64,000 nucleotides of DNA. It comes from CAYQVO01 sp964421085. GTDB lineage: Bacteria; Bdellovibrionota_C; UBA2361; CAYQVO01. Location of the stretch: positions 124,001 to 188,000 of the forward strand of contig CAYQVO010000001.1 in NCBI GenBank assembly GCA_964421085.1. Reading direction: 5' to 3'. A program made the position numbers and the translations under genes. Of the stretch, positions 45,110 through 53,974 are shown one piece after another (the stretch's first letter is position 1; each line of letters starts with the position of its first letter). Under the pieces are notes generated by a model. The model worked only from the letters and a program-made list of their open reading frames with translations. It had not been told where the DNA came from and did not search any database.

Positions 45110-46747
45110 GTGCATTTGTTTCTCGATCCATCGCGTCTTTTGCTCCTCGGGCTGGTGGTCCCTGTCGCGATTCTCCTTCTTCATCTGGAGAGAAAAAGGA
45201 GCACGGCGCTTGAAATGATTGGCGCTCCTGTGCGGCTGCGGCCGCAGTGGGAAGTCTTGACTGCGTGCGCGACACTCGCTCTTCTCTTCCTCGCACTGGC
45301 CCGTCCGCAGAACGGATCACAGGAGACGGGCGTCATTCTTCCGGGGAAAAACATTCTTTTCATCGTCGATATAAGCAGAAGCATGGATGCCGGCGACATT
45401 GTCCCGTCCAGAATTGAAATGACGAAACGAAAACTCCTCGACGCAGTGCGTCTGAGCGAAGCAAGCGGGCGTCTCGATCGGATCGCGATAGTTCTCTTTT
45501 CGGGGCGGCCTTTTTTTTACTGCCCCTTTACTTCCGACTATGGAGTTTTACGGTCGTTCATTGCCGCAATTTCCACGGAATCGACGACAAGCCTCGGAAG
45601 CAATATCGAGCGCGCAGTTGACCTTGCCATATTCACAACGGGCAAAATACACGGACAAAGAGCTCAGATGGTGCTCCTCTCTGACGGAGAAGACGGCGGC
45701 GTAAAAGTCGAACGGACGGTTCAGAAGCTCATCGAATCCGGGATCCCTCTCAATGTCATAGGAGTCGGAGGACGGGATGGCGTTGCGCTTCAGACCACCG
45801 GCAGCAGCTTCACTTCGCGGGACCTGAGCGGCAGAAGCGTCTACACGAAACTGAATGAAGAGGTGCTTAACAGACTTGCGTCGGGAAGCGGGGGAAAATA
45901 TATCCGCGTCCAGCTTGATGACCTTGATCTCCGGGCTGTACTCGGATCTGACTCGTTTCTCCCTCAGCTTCCATCCCGCCTCAGAGTTTACAGGGAGGCA
46001 GGTCCTTTTCTCTGTCTTGCCGCGCTTCTTTCAGGAGTTCTTCTTTTCCGGCGGCGGTGGGCGATGCTTCTGGCGCTCTTCGTCCTTTCGATTCCCATCG
46101 AGTCACGGGCTTCGGGCCCCGCCATGACTCTGCGTGAAGCATATGCTGCGTATCAGAAGGGAGAATACGAGACCGCCCGATCTGCGTTCCATCAGTACGC
46201 TGTCCGGTATCCCGATGATGCGGGGATCCAGGAGATTTTCGGGAATTCGCTCTTCAAGTGCAGGAAGTACCGTGAAGCACTTCTTGTTTATCAGAGAGCT
46301 CTTCCGATGGTCAGATCGGGACGTGATCGCTACAGGATCCTGTTCAACACCGGAAATACACTCTTCGCTCTCGATGAGTACAAGGACGCGATTGCTCTCT
46401 ACGAAAGAGCTCTTCAGGTGAAAGAGAACGACGAGCATGCAGTCTTCAACAGGGATCTGGCGCGAATCTACCTCGATGCGCGAACCCAGGTGAATCCTCC
46501 TCCTGCCCCGGGTTCCGAAAACCTGCAGGGCGGAGCTTCTGAGGACCCGTCAAGTGACAACAATGACGGTCAGCCGGAGGAGAAACACCGCGTCCATGTC
46601 GAAGAGTTGAGGCTCATCCCCGCTAACGAGCCGGTGGAGACGGGAAAGCAGAAAGCAGAAGCGTGGATAGATGCGCTGCCTGAAACGCCCATCCTTCCGC
46701 AGAATAACAAACAGGTTTTTAAGGAGATTCCGGAGCAGTGGTGGTGA
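45110..46747 (+). CDS. BatB-BatC fusion (VWA domain plus TPR)
   Basis: The 545-residue protein starts at GTG (AGGA five bases upstream). Two N-terminal membrane helices precede a VWA domain with MIDAS DISRS (Asp87) and LLSDGEDGG. A membrane helix (near 310) and a signal-like stretch lead to two or three TPRs (about 345-460: REAYAAYQKGEYETARSAFH, YRILFNTGNTLFALDEYKDA), then an acidic Pro-rich tail. BatB (VWA) and BatC (TPR) are separate genes in some operons; here they are one chain. Confidence 0.9.
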   Translation: MHLFLDPSRLLLLGLVVPVAILLLHLERKRSTALEMIGAPVRLRPQWEVLTACATLALLFLALARPQNGSQETGVILPGKNILFIVDISRSMDAGDIVPSRIEMTKRKLLDAVRLSEASGRLDRIAIVLFSGRPFFYCPFTSDYGVLRSFIAAISTESTTSLGSNIERAVDLAIFTTGKIHGQRAQMVLLSDGEDGGVKVERTVQKLIESGIPLNVIGVGGRDGVALQTTGSSFTSRDLSGRSVYTKLNEEVLNRLASGSGGKYIRVQLDDLDLRAVLGSDSFLPQLPSRLRVYREAGPFLCLAALLSGVLLFRRRWAMLLALFVLSIPIESRASGPAMTLREAYAAYQKGEYETARSAFHQYAVRYPDDAGIQEIFGNSLFKCRKYREALLVYQRALPMVRSGRDRYRILFNTGNTLFALDEYKDAIALYERALQVKENDEHAVFNRDLARIYLDARTQVNPPPAPGSENLQGGASEDPSSDNNDGQPEEKHRVHVEELRLIPANEPVETGKQKAEAWIDALPETPILPQNNKQVFKEIPEQWW

Positions 46748-48069
46748 AACGGGTAATCGCCATGCTTTGCCTTTTCCTTGCTCCGCCGGCGGTTCGCGCA
46801 GCCGACCTTCCGGAAATATTCCTCTCCCAGCGTGTAAGCAACAACTCACCGTATCTCGGGCAGCAGGTGCTTTATACACTGGAATTTTATTCACGGCTTC
46901 CAATCCTTGCTCCTCATTTGAATGTCAATCTGGAGGGAGTCAATGACTACGAACTGGGCCGGGAAACGCGGGAAGAGATATTACAGGGCCGGAAATACAA
47001 AGTGACAAGGCTGCGAACTGCCTTCTATCCGCAGCTCGCGGGCCGTCTTGAGATTCCGCCCCAGCGCCTCGATGCAGCTTCGCTGGTCTCTGCCGACCCT
47101 TCAGTGAAGATTCCATCACAAGTTGAGACTGAGGCCGTTACGCTTGTCGTGCGTCCGCTCCCGCCCCCGCCCTCAGAAATGGCGGCAAATACGGTCACGA
47201 TTACCGGATCTGCCAGTACGCTTATCGATTTCGACAAAAGTCCTCTGCCGGTCGGCGAGTCGAGGAAACTGCGTGTGCTCATCCGGAGCGAGGGGGATCT
47301 GGGACTTCTGACTTTAAAACTGAACGGGACATCAGGATTGAAGGTTTATGAAGCGGCCCCGGTATTGAAGCGTGAAACCTCCAGAAACGGTCTCATGCTG
47401 GAGAGGATTTTCTCATATGAAATAGTTGCGCTGACTGAAGGTATTATCAGGATCACCGCGGCTCCTTTTCCTGCATTCGATGTTCGCACCGGCACATATT
47501 CCGCCGGCGCACCTGTCGAAATCCAGGTTAATGCAGTCAAAGGGCCTGGAAGCATGCCCGCTGCTCCTGTTTCTGATGTTCCTCAAAAAGCCGGGACGCA
47601 GGCTCAGATCGAGAAAGAACGGCTCAGGTATCATGAGCCAAACGCCATGGAAAATCTCCTCTCCCATTTCAGTGCGTCTTCGCTCCTGCTGCTGGCAGTA
47701 TCGCTGTCGCTTGCGATCATCACGGTGCGGGCGCATTTGAACGCAAAGCAGGCGAGGCGCGCCGGAGATTCATCGTCGCTTGAGGATCTCAGAAAAGCGC
47801 AAACCGCAGCTGATCTCCACAGAAATTTCCGCGAAGCTCTGCTTACTGCCGTTGCAGGGGAACCGGAAGTGCAGGGTCTTAAACAGATCATACGGGCATC
47901 ATTGAGCGACCCTGAGCAGAGAATCCAGGTTGAGGCTTTTTTAAACGACCTTGCGGTAGAGGTGTACTCGACAAAAGATCTGAGCGCGAGGAAATTCAGG
48001 GCGCTCAAGACAAGGGCTGTAAAGATGCTCGAGGCGCTGCCTGAAGGAGGGCTGCGTTCACGGGAATGA
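46744..48069 (+). CDS. batD: BatD-like protein
   Basis: About 441 residues with a signal peptide (IAMLCLFLAPPAVRA). Ig-like beta domains follow (FLSQRVSNNSPYLGQQVLYT, then TITGSASTLIDFDKSPLPVG), a membrane helix near 325 (SASSLLLLAVSLSLAIITV) and a helical cytoplasmic tail. This is the usual BatD (oxygen-tolerance) arrangement. Three consecutive GTG codons (46738, 46741, 46744) are candidate starts behind GGAG; all overlap the batBC stop. Confidence 0.88.
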   Translation: MKRVIAMLCLFLAPPAVRAADLPEIFLSQRVSNNSPYLGQQVLYTLEFYSRLPILAPHLNVNLEGVNDYELGRETREEILQGRKYKVTRLRTAFYPQLAGRLEIPPQRLDAASLVSADPSVKIPSQVETEAVTLVVRPLPPPPSEMAANTVTITGSASTLIDFDKSPLPVGESRKLRVLIRSEGDLGLLTLKLNGTSGLKVYEAAPVLKRETSRNGLMLERIFSYEIVALTEGIIRITAAPFPAFDVRTGTYSAGAPVEIQVNAVKGPGSMPAAPVSDVPQKAGTQAQIEKERLRYHEPNAMENLLSHFSASSLLLLAVSLSLAIITVRAHLNAKQARRAGDSSSLEDLRKAQTAADLHRNFREALLTAVAGEPEVQGLKQIIRASLSDPEQRIQVEAFLNDLAVEVYSTKDLSARKFRALKTRAVKMLEALPEGGLRSRE

Positions 48070-48264
48070 ATGCACCCACGAATGCGTTCCGCCAGGCGCC
48101 GGGGCTTTTTACGGCTCGTCCCCGTAATTTTTTGGGCGGCTTTTTTTCTGAAGTGGAGTGTTGTGGCGGACCGGCCCTGGATTAAGTTCCGCGATCACAA
48201 TAATGTCCTGCGGGATTCTCCCGGCGGTCTCACTGCATATTTCCCCGCGTCGCTCCACTCATAA
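48070..48264 (+). CDS. Possible small membrane protein after batD
   Basis: This 64-residue frame begins directly after the batD stop with an Arg-rich N-terminus, one hydrophobic segment (LVPVIFWAAFFLKWSVV) and a polar tail. No ribosome site is separable from batD coding. It could be the last peptide of the operon or a chance frame. Confidence 0.3.
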   Translation: MHPRMRSARRRGFLRLVPVIFWAAFFLKWSVVADRPWIKFRDHNNVLRDSPGGLTAYFPASLHS

Positions 48265-48450
48265 TCACATGACACTGAATCAATGTTTAGATACCCCCAT
48301 TCTTCGCGTCATTATTTTTGAGGACCGCTATGGCTGTAACAATCCGATGTACTGTGAAAATTGATTGACAGGAAACGCCGGGGACGCGGAGCTCAAGATA
48401 GTTGTTCAAGCATGCCGGGAGCACTTGCAGGTTTAACAGCTTAATAAAAA

Positions 48451-48771
48451 TCAGGCGGCCTTTTTTTGCAGCCGGCACAGCTCGATATGCTTTGCGCATT
48501 TCTGAGCGGCTTTGAAGAACGTAAACGCTGCCTCGGGATTTTCGGCAATCATCATATTCGAAGCCTTCCGAAGCACCGTGAAGAGTCTCTCGAAATGGGA
48601 GTTTTCAAGACCATGCCAGCACTCAAGAAGCTTCGTAAAGATAGTCAGATTAAGGGGAAGTCCCTCTTCAACGCACTCCTCGATTGTCTCGACGAACACC
48701 TCGGGAGAAATCTGTTTCCGGAACAACTGGAGCTGTATGTCGAACAACTTATCGATAGGGTTGACCCTCAT
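48451..48771 (-). CDS. Small helical hypothetical protein (106 aa)
   Basis: Strong AAGGAG seven bases before the ATG. All-helical, with four Cys (EECVEE, LLECWHG, QKCAKHIELC). No signal peptide or membrane segment. Lies alone between batD (convergent) and the papain-like protein gene (same strand, 113 bp upstream). Family not recognised; a forward-strand frame of similar size (48466-48786) is its shadow. Confidence 0.65.
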   Translation of the reverse strand: MRVNPIDKLFDIQLQLFRKQISPEVFVETIEECVEEGLPLNLTIFTKLLECWHGLENSHFERLFTVLRKASNMMIAENPEAAFTFFKAAQKCAKHIELCRLQKKAA

Positions 48772-48883
48772 GATATTTCTCCTTGACTTACTGCCCGCCT
48801 ATCGTCACTTTCCGGCGGCATGGTTCAGAGAAAAGACGCCCGCCGGTCGCAGTGACAGGTGGAAACCCGCCTGTGAATCGTGG

Positions 48884-50122
48884 TTATCCGGTATAAGCCG
48901 CAAAACCCACAATAGGGCCGCGGGCATAGGCTGCCGGCCCCCGTGTGCAGACGTGATCGGAGACTCCCAGCACTGTATCGTTCCTGTGCACAACCACATC
49001 CACATGGCCATATTTGTTGCTGGTCGGCATGAACAGAAACGTGCCGTCTGGAAGAAGGCGTGCATTCTCCCTGGTTATTCCGACGATTCTGATAAAGCCG
49101 ATTTCTTCCATCCTCGGAGGCGCATCAATCGCGCCGCCCCATCTTCCATCGTCTCGAGGATTCAAAAGTCCGACGGTGCGCATGGCCTGCTTGACAAAGC
49201 CGAGGCAGTCGCCGGAAGATTCCCGGTTTCCCGCTTTCCTGAGCAACGCGTCGACAAGTCCCGCTGCTGCAGGAGGCGGGCCGAGCCGAATTGCATCTTG
49301 AACTGTGATTTCCCTCGTCCCTGGCGGAAGATGCTCCCAGCTCTGTGCTTTGCGGATATCCTCTGCTGTGAGACTTGCTGTGCTCAAGTAGTATTCGCGG
49401 CGATGCATTTCAGTGTCCACCGGACTATCCCCTTCACCGGGCTTTATCGCTTCTTCCGGAGAAACATATTCCGCCGCAACTCCGCGCTGATTGAGAAAAT
49501 CCGCCAGGCGTCCGATTTTCTCGACGTCTGCAATCGCTCTCCGTGCCTCTTCAGGGGAAAGAATCCTCTTCTGAAAGAATGGAGCGAGAACTTCATTGAT
49601 AATCGCCGCTCTTTCAGGGTTTTCATCAAGGTGAAGGATTCTCACCCGGTTAAACACACGCTCCTTTACCAGATCTCGATAATTCAGATTAAGCTGCGCG
49701 GCATATCTCTCCTGAGCAAGGGCCAGGCGCCCGGCCGACATTGTAAATTCAGACTTCGGGTCCGCAGGGGCCTGCCCTGTCGTAACACCAGTTATCTGGT
49801 CCGCGAGATATCCGATTGCATTTGCATCGGCGACAAGAGACTCAAGCTCGGAGACAGTCAGATTTCCGGGCCTTGTACTTGCGTTCCATATCTCATCCGC
49901 CCTTTTTGCAATACCAGGATCAGCCCGCAGGCCCGACCCCGTGACTCTTCCCTTGAGACGATCGTTGAATACCCGGGAAAGTGCGGCCATTAAAGCTTTT
50001 TTTTCCGCCTGAATCTGACCGGCGCTCGTAATTCTGGAATCAGGCGATGCACCTGCAGGAGTATTTATGCCGGGATCTGCGCTGGTGACAGCAGGTGGGT
50101 CCGACGAAACCGGAATAACCAT
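48884..50122 (-). CDS. Papain-fold-like (CHAP/NlpC-type) protein with duplicated helical N-terminal region
   Basis: 412 residues from ATG 50122 (GAGG seven bases upstream). Residues about 40-105 and 155-220 look like two copies of one helical unit: both have RVFN followed later by SELESLVADANAIGYLADQ or PEEARRAIADVEKIGRLADF. The C-terminal 130 residues have SSGDCLGFVKQAM (Cys near 304) and KYGHVDVVVH (His near 372), the Cys/His spacing of CHAP or NlpC/P60-like peptidases and amidases. No signal peptide is seen, so a cytoplasmic, phage-like or non-classically exported enzyme is possible. Catalysis is inferred. Confidence 0.72.
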   Translation of the reverse strand: MVIPVSSDPPAVTSADPGINTPAGASPDSRITSAGQIQAEKKALMAALSRVFNDRLKGRVTGSGLRADPGIAKRADEIWNASTRPGNLTVSELESLVADANAIGYLADQITGVTTGQAPADPKSEFTMSAGRLALAQERYAAQLNLNYRDLVKERVFNRVRILHLDENPERAAIINEVLAPFFQKRILSPEEARRAIADVEKIGRLADFLNQRGVAAEYVSPEEAIKPGEGDSPVDTEMHRREYYLSTASLTAEDIRKAQSWEHLPPGTREITVQDAIRLGPPPAAAGLVDALLRKAGNRESSGDCLGFVKQAMRTVGLLNPRDDGRWGGAIDAPPRMEEIGFIRIVGITRENARLLPDGTFLFMPTSNKYGHVDVVVHRNDTVLGVSDHVCTRGPAAYARGPIVGFAAYTG

Positions 50123-50209
50123 ATGCAAGCCTCAGGAAAAAACCCTCATCCTTCCTGCCGTATCGCGAATAAGCAGGGTTTTGTATCAGATTTCCAGGGC
50201 TCGTCGACG

Positions 50210-51619
50210 TTATTTCCGGGAAATCTTCGGCCCGGCGGCCGAATCTTCGACGTTATACCCCTTCTCCTTCAGGATTTTCCTGAGTTCATCGGCCCTTGCC
50301 CAGTCTTTTGCCCTGCGGGCCGCCTGGCGTTCTTCGGCAAGCGCGGCGATGTCCGCCGGAATCTCCTCTTTGACCTGGTGCCAGTCCCGGAACCCCAGAC
50401 CAAGCACTTCATCGGCGCTGTAAAGGACCGCGAGCTTTTCCGCAGCGGAAAGATTTTTGTCGCCGATGACTTCCCACACCGATGCAAGAGCCTGCGGTGT
50501 GTTCAGATCGTTGAAGACAGCCTCATTGAAACGATCAATATAAGGACTTGATATGCCGGCGGGCACGCTGTCTCCATCGCCTTCTCTCAGTGCAAGGATG
50601 GATCTTCGAAGACTTTTGACGGCGCTTTGAGCTCCATCCAGGGCCTCATCGCTGAAGTTGAGCTGTGTTCTGTAATGACCCGACAGACAGAAGTACCTGT
50701 AGGCAAGCGGGTCATATCCTTTCTCGATGAGATCCGCCAGGACAAGAAATCCCCCCCTGGACTTTGACATCTTCTCCCTGTTCATAAGGATAAAATCAGA
50801 GTGCATCCATACTCTGACCCAGGGCTTGCCGGTTGCGGCTTCGGACTGGGCTATCTCATTTGTGTGGTGAACGGAAATGTGATCGATACCCCCGCAGTGA
50901 ATGTCGATTTCTTCGCCGAGATATTTCATAGACATAGCGGAGCATTCGATATGCCATCCGGGATATCCCCTGCCCCAGGGAGAATCCCACTGAAGTTCCT
51001 GATTATCGAACTTCGATTTCGTAAACCAGAGAACGAAATCATAAGGCTGTTTTTTGTTCGAATCGACCTCGATCCTTGCGCCCGCTTTCAACTTTTCGAG
51101 ATCAAGCCTTGCGAGTTTTCCGTATGCTGCAAACTTTGCCACATCGAAGTATACGTTACCGTCGGCAACGTAGGTGTATCCGTTTGCCTCGATTCTTTTG
51201 ATGAGCTCAATCATGTCCCCTATGTGCCCGGTGGCTTTGCACACGACATCGGGTCTTTTCACATGAAGAAGATCGGAGTCCTTGAAGAAGGCTGCGGTGT
51301 AAAAATCGGCAATCTCATGCGACGTCTTTTTCTCGCGCTTCACGGCGACTGCCATCTTGTCCTCGCCTTCGTCCGCGTCGGACACGAGATGACCCACATC
51401 CGTGATGTTCATGACATGCGTCACCGCATACCCTGCGCGCCGCAGCATTCTCACCAGCAGGTCTTCGAAGATATACGTCTTCATATTGCCGATGTGCTGG
51501 AAATTATAAACTGTCGGGCCGCAGCAGTAGATTCCTATACGGCCCGGATTAACAGGATCGAGTTTCTCCACCGCTCTTGTGAGGGTGTTATGGAGATATA
51601 CAGGAGAGGGCGAAGTCAC
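50210..51619 (-). CDS. cysS: Cysteinyl-tRNA synthetase
   Basis: The 469-residue class I enzyme has the HIGH-region GPTVYNFQHIGNMKTYIFED (near 32, HIGN variant), zinc ligands including CCGPTVY and GWHIECSAMS, KMSKS in REKMSKSRGGF (near 284) and the DALR-type C-terminus ending with the KDWARADELRKILKEKGY helix. The start is GTG 51619 without a clear ribosome site. It is 71 bp from pdxH on the same strand. Confidence 0.97.
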   Translation of the reverse strand: MTSPSPVYLHNTLTRAVEKLDPVNPGRIGIYCCGPTVYNFQHIGNMKTYIFEDLLVRMLRRAGYAVTHVMNITDVGHLVSDADEGEDKMAVAVKREKKTSHEIADFYTAAFFKDSDLLHVKRPDVVCKATGHIGDMIELIKRIEANGYTYVADGNVYFDVAKFAAYGKLARLDLEKLKAGARIEVDSNKKQPYDFVLWFTKSKFDNQELQWDSPWGRGYPGWHIECSAMSMKYLGEEIDIHCGGIDHISVHHTNEIAQSEAATGKPWVRVWMHSDFILMNREKMSKSRGGFLVLADLIEKGYDPLAYRYFCLSGHYRTQLNFSDEALDGAQSAVKSLRRSILALREGDGDSVPAGISSPYIDRFNEAVFNDLNTPQALASVWEVIGDKNLSAAEKLAVLYSADEVLGLGFRDWHQVKEEIPADIAALAEERQAARRAKDWARADELRKILKEKGYNVEDSAAGPKISRK

Positions 51620-51690
51620 AGGCGAAATAATGGCACAGATGACGGCGGTTCCGCCAGCCGATCAGCCGGCGACGCGCGCACGAATGATAA

Positions 51691-52371
51691 TCACGGATAA
51701 AGCCTGCATATTTTCCACCCGCCGCCTTCGCTGCGGACATAAAGAAAACGGTCATGAAGCCTGTTGAGTCTGAGCTGCCAGAATTCAATCTCGTCCGGAA
51801 TCAGGCGAAAACCGCTCCAGTAATGGGGTCTTGGAACTTCCTGCCCTTTGAATTTCCGGGAAAATTCATCGAATTTTCCATCGAGCACCTCTCTGCTCCC
51901 GAGCATGCTGCTCTGCGCTGATGCCCAGGCGCCAATCCGGCTTCGGCGGGGCCTTGACGCAAAATATCTGTCGGCAACAGCATCCTCGACCAGCTCGACA
52001 CGCCCCTGAACCCTGACCTGTCTCTGAGCGGATCCCCAGTAAAAAGTCAGCGCTGCCTCCGGGTGGCTTTTCAGGCTTTCCCCCTTGCGGGACTGCAGAT
52101 TTGTATAGAAAACAAATCCCTTCTCGTCGAACATTTTCAGCAGCACCATTCTTCCTTCCGGCCGTCCGTCTGGTCCGATAGTTGAAAGGCACATGGCATT
52201 TGGAAACTCGGTCGAAAGCATGAGAAGCGAGCTCTTATACCACCGCCGGAACTGTTCGAAAGGATCGGGGTGAATCGTCTTCTCCGACAGCCGCTCACGG
52301 AACACCACCCAGGGGTGGAAAACGAGGAAGAGGACTTCCTGGAATGTTGAAAAGAGGCGAAATTTTGACAT
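51691..52371 (-). CDS. pdxH: Pyridoxamine 5'-phosphate oxidase
   Basis: The FMN enzyme of about 226 residues makes pyridoxal phosphate. The family motifs are GRMVLLKMFDEKGFVFYTN (FMN binding, near 73-91), RQVRVQGRVE, YFASRPRRSRIGAWASAQSS (near 135-155) and the closing PDEIEFWQLRLNRLHDRFLY (near 193). The N-terminus is about 20 residues longer than usual and hydrophobic (FQEVLFLVFHPWVVF). ATG 52371 has no ribosome site. It is divergent from the dehydrogenase at 52426. Confidence 0.93.
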   Translation of the reverse strand: MSKFRLFSTFQEVLFLVFHPWVVFRERLSEKTIHPDPFEQFRRWYKSSLLMLSTEFPNAMCLSTIGPDGRPEGRMVLLKMFDEKGFVFYTNLQSRKGESLKSHPEAALTFYWGSAQRQVRVQGRVELVEDAVADRYFASRPRRSRIGAWASAQSSMLGSREVLDGKFDEFSRKFKGQEVPRPHYWSGFRLIPDEIEFWQLRLNRLHDRFLYVRSEGGGWKICRLYP

Positions 52372-52425
52372 CAATTAAAAACAGAATACAATTCTCTGCG
52401 CGAGGATTCCATACTAACACGGACT

Positions 52426-53445
52426 ATGCGCGCATCAAGACTACACAGCCCGCTTGATTTCAGACTCCATGACGAGCCGGTGCCCGGGCCTTCTCCCGGC
52501 GAAGTCCTTATCCGGATTGCGTCGGTAAGCGTGTGCGCATCCGACATTCACTGGTACAAGGATGGCCGAATCGGCCCCACTGTACTCAAAGCGCCGATGG
52601 TCCTCGGCCATGAAGCTTCCGGAATCATCGCAGGACTGGGAAAAGATGTAAAAGACTTCGAGATTGGCGGGAGAGTTGCCCTGGAACCCGCAAAACCGTG
52701 CTTCGAATGCGAATGGTGCGGCAAGGGCCTTTTCAACGTCTGCCCCCATGTGCAGTTTTTCGGAACATCGCCTGCAGACGGCGCGTTCCGCGATTTTCTC
52801 ACCTGGCCCGCAAACCTGGTGGAAAAGATACCTGACTCAATGACCCTCGACGAAGCAGCCATTGCCGAACCACTTGGCGTCGGACTGCACGCGGTAAACA
52901 TTGCAGACATGAAAGGCGCGTCGCGCGTGGCAATTCTCGGCGCAGGCGCCATCGGCTTGTCCGTTCTGCAGTGTGTGAAGCTCGCATCTTCTGCGCGGAC
53001 AGTTGTCAGCGAGCCGGTGAAAGAGCGAAGAGAACTTGCGGCGAGACTTGGCGCAGACGAAATTTGCCGGCCCGACGAGATAGAGGGCCCTTTTGATCTT
53101 GTCTTTGAATGCGCAGGCGAAGCTGACGCAGTCATGCAGAGCGCAAGGATCTGCAGGATAATGGGCCAGGTGATTATCATCGGCATTCCGGCTGATGATC
53201 GCTATACTTTCGACGCTTCTGCAGCGCGACGAAGACAGCTCCGGGTTTTATTCTCGAGGCGCAGTAATGAAACTCTTGCGCGGGTCATTGAACTGATTTC
53301 TCAAAAAAAGCTCAATGCCTCAGCGCTGGCCACGCACACCTTTCCCCTCGAAAAATTGGAGGCGGCTTTCAGGCTCGCGGCCCGGAAGGAGGACGGCGTA
53401 ATCCGGCCGATTATCAGGGTTTCAGAGGAGGAAACCCGCCCGTAA
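52426..53445 (+). CDS. Zinc-dependent medium-chain alcohol dehydrogenase (sorbitol/threonine dehydrogenase-like)
   Basis: In this 339-residue MDR enzyme the catalytic zinc ligands are VCASDIHWY (Cys near 37), MVLGHEASG (His-Glu near 62) and a Glu in AIAEPLGVGLHA. The structural zinc loop is CFECEWCGKGLFNVC (near 92-106). The NAD site is VAILGAGAIGLSV (near 166). Polyol or threonine dehydrogenases are the nearest pattern, but the substrate cannot be fixed. There is only a 54-bp divergent gap to pdxH. Confidence 0.9.
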   Translation: MRASRLHSPLDFRLHDEPVPGPSPGEVLIRIASVSVCASDIHWYKDGRIGPTVLKAPMVLGHEASGIIAGLGKDVKDFEIGGRVALEPAKPCFECEWCGKGLFNVCPHVQFFGTSPADGAFRDFLTWPANLVEKIPDSMTLDEAAIAEPLGVGLHAVNIADMKGASRVAILGAGAIGLSVLQCVKLASSARTVVSEPVKERRELAARLGADEICRPDEIEGPFDLVFECAGEADAVMQSARICRIMGQVIIIGIPADDRYTFDASAARRRQLRVLFSRRSNETLARVIELISQKKLNASALATHTFPLEKLEAAFRLAARKEDGVIRPIIRVSEEETRP

Positions 53446-53641
53446 CCGTTCATCGCGCCCCGCATCGGCGCGCGCGATTACACCCTCTTCCAAACCCCTT
53501 CTTTCTGCGTTATTTCAACGCCTTCACGGCACAGGCTGCCGCATCTTTCAATCCTGTTTCAATGGGTATCTCTTTGAGAAACATGCCGAATTCTCCGCAG
53601 GTGAAACTCGCCGCTGTCGGCGTCAGCCGGGACTGTTTTCC

Positions 53642-53974
53642 GGCAGATACTTCATTCCTGCTCTCGTTATTGTCGGCCTGGTGTGTCTTTTCTTTTTTGA
53701 ATCCAGTGCGGCGATGTACATGATCGCAGGCGAAGGTGCTCCCGGCACGAGACTTCCCATGAGTACGTTTATTCTTCTTTCCAGCGTGATTGCGTATCTT
53801 TCCTTCAAATATTCGCTCTCTGTGATTCCTGTGCCTGGGCTGCTGAGCTGCACTCACCTTATCGTAGAGCCTGGAATCGCAAACTGGATCCGCTTTGCAG
53901 TCTGGCTTGTTGCCGGTCTTTGTCTTTATTTCATGTATGGACACCGGCACAGCCGGTTTTCCCATCGGCCTTGA
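53642..53974 (+). pseudogene. C-terminal remnant of an APC-family amino-acid permease
   Basis: From 53642 the frame encodes GRYFIPALVIVGLVCLFFFE, two further hydrophobic segments (FILLSSVIAYLSFKY, IRFAVWLVAGLCLYF) and ends with YFMYGHRHSRFSHRP. The last part matches the C-terminus of cationic amino-acid transporters of the APC family (WxRFxxWLxxGLxxYFxYGxxHS). The sequence upstream (53446-53641) is open but not membrane-like and has no suitable start, and the other ten or so helices are missing. It is therefore a truncated relic. Its end overlaps the convergent crp-type gene by 44 bases. Confidence 0.6.

Noticed and set aside
48512..49993. 493-codon forward frame
   Set aside because: Antisense to the papain-like protein and the 106-residue gene, which have ribosome sites and recognisable motifs; composition (Arg/Cys/Phe) is typical of a shadow.
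53510..53965. 151-codon reverse frame
   Set aside because: Lys/Arg-rich shadow of the permease remnant; no family features.
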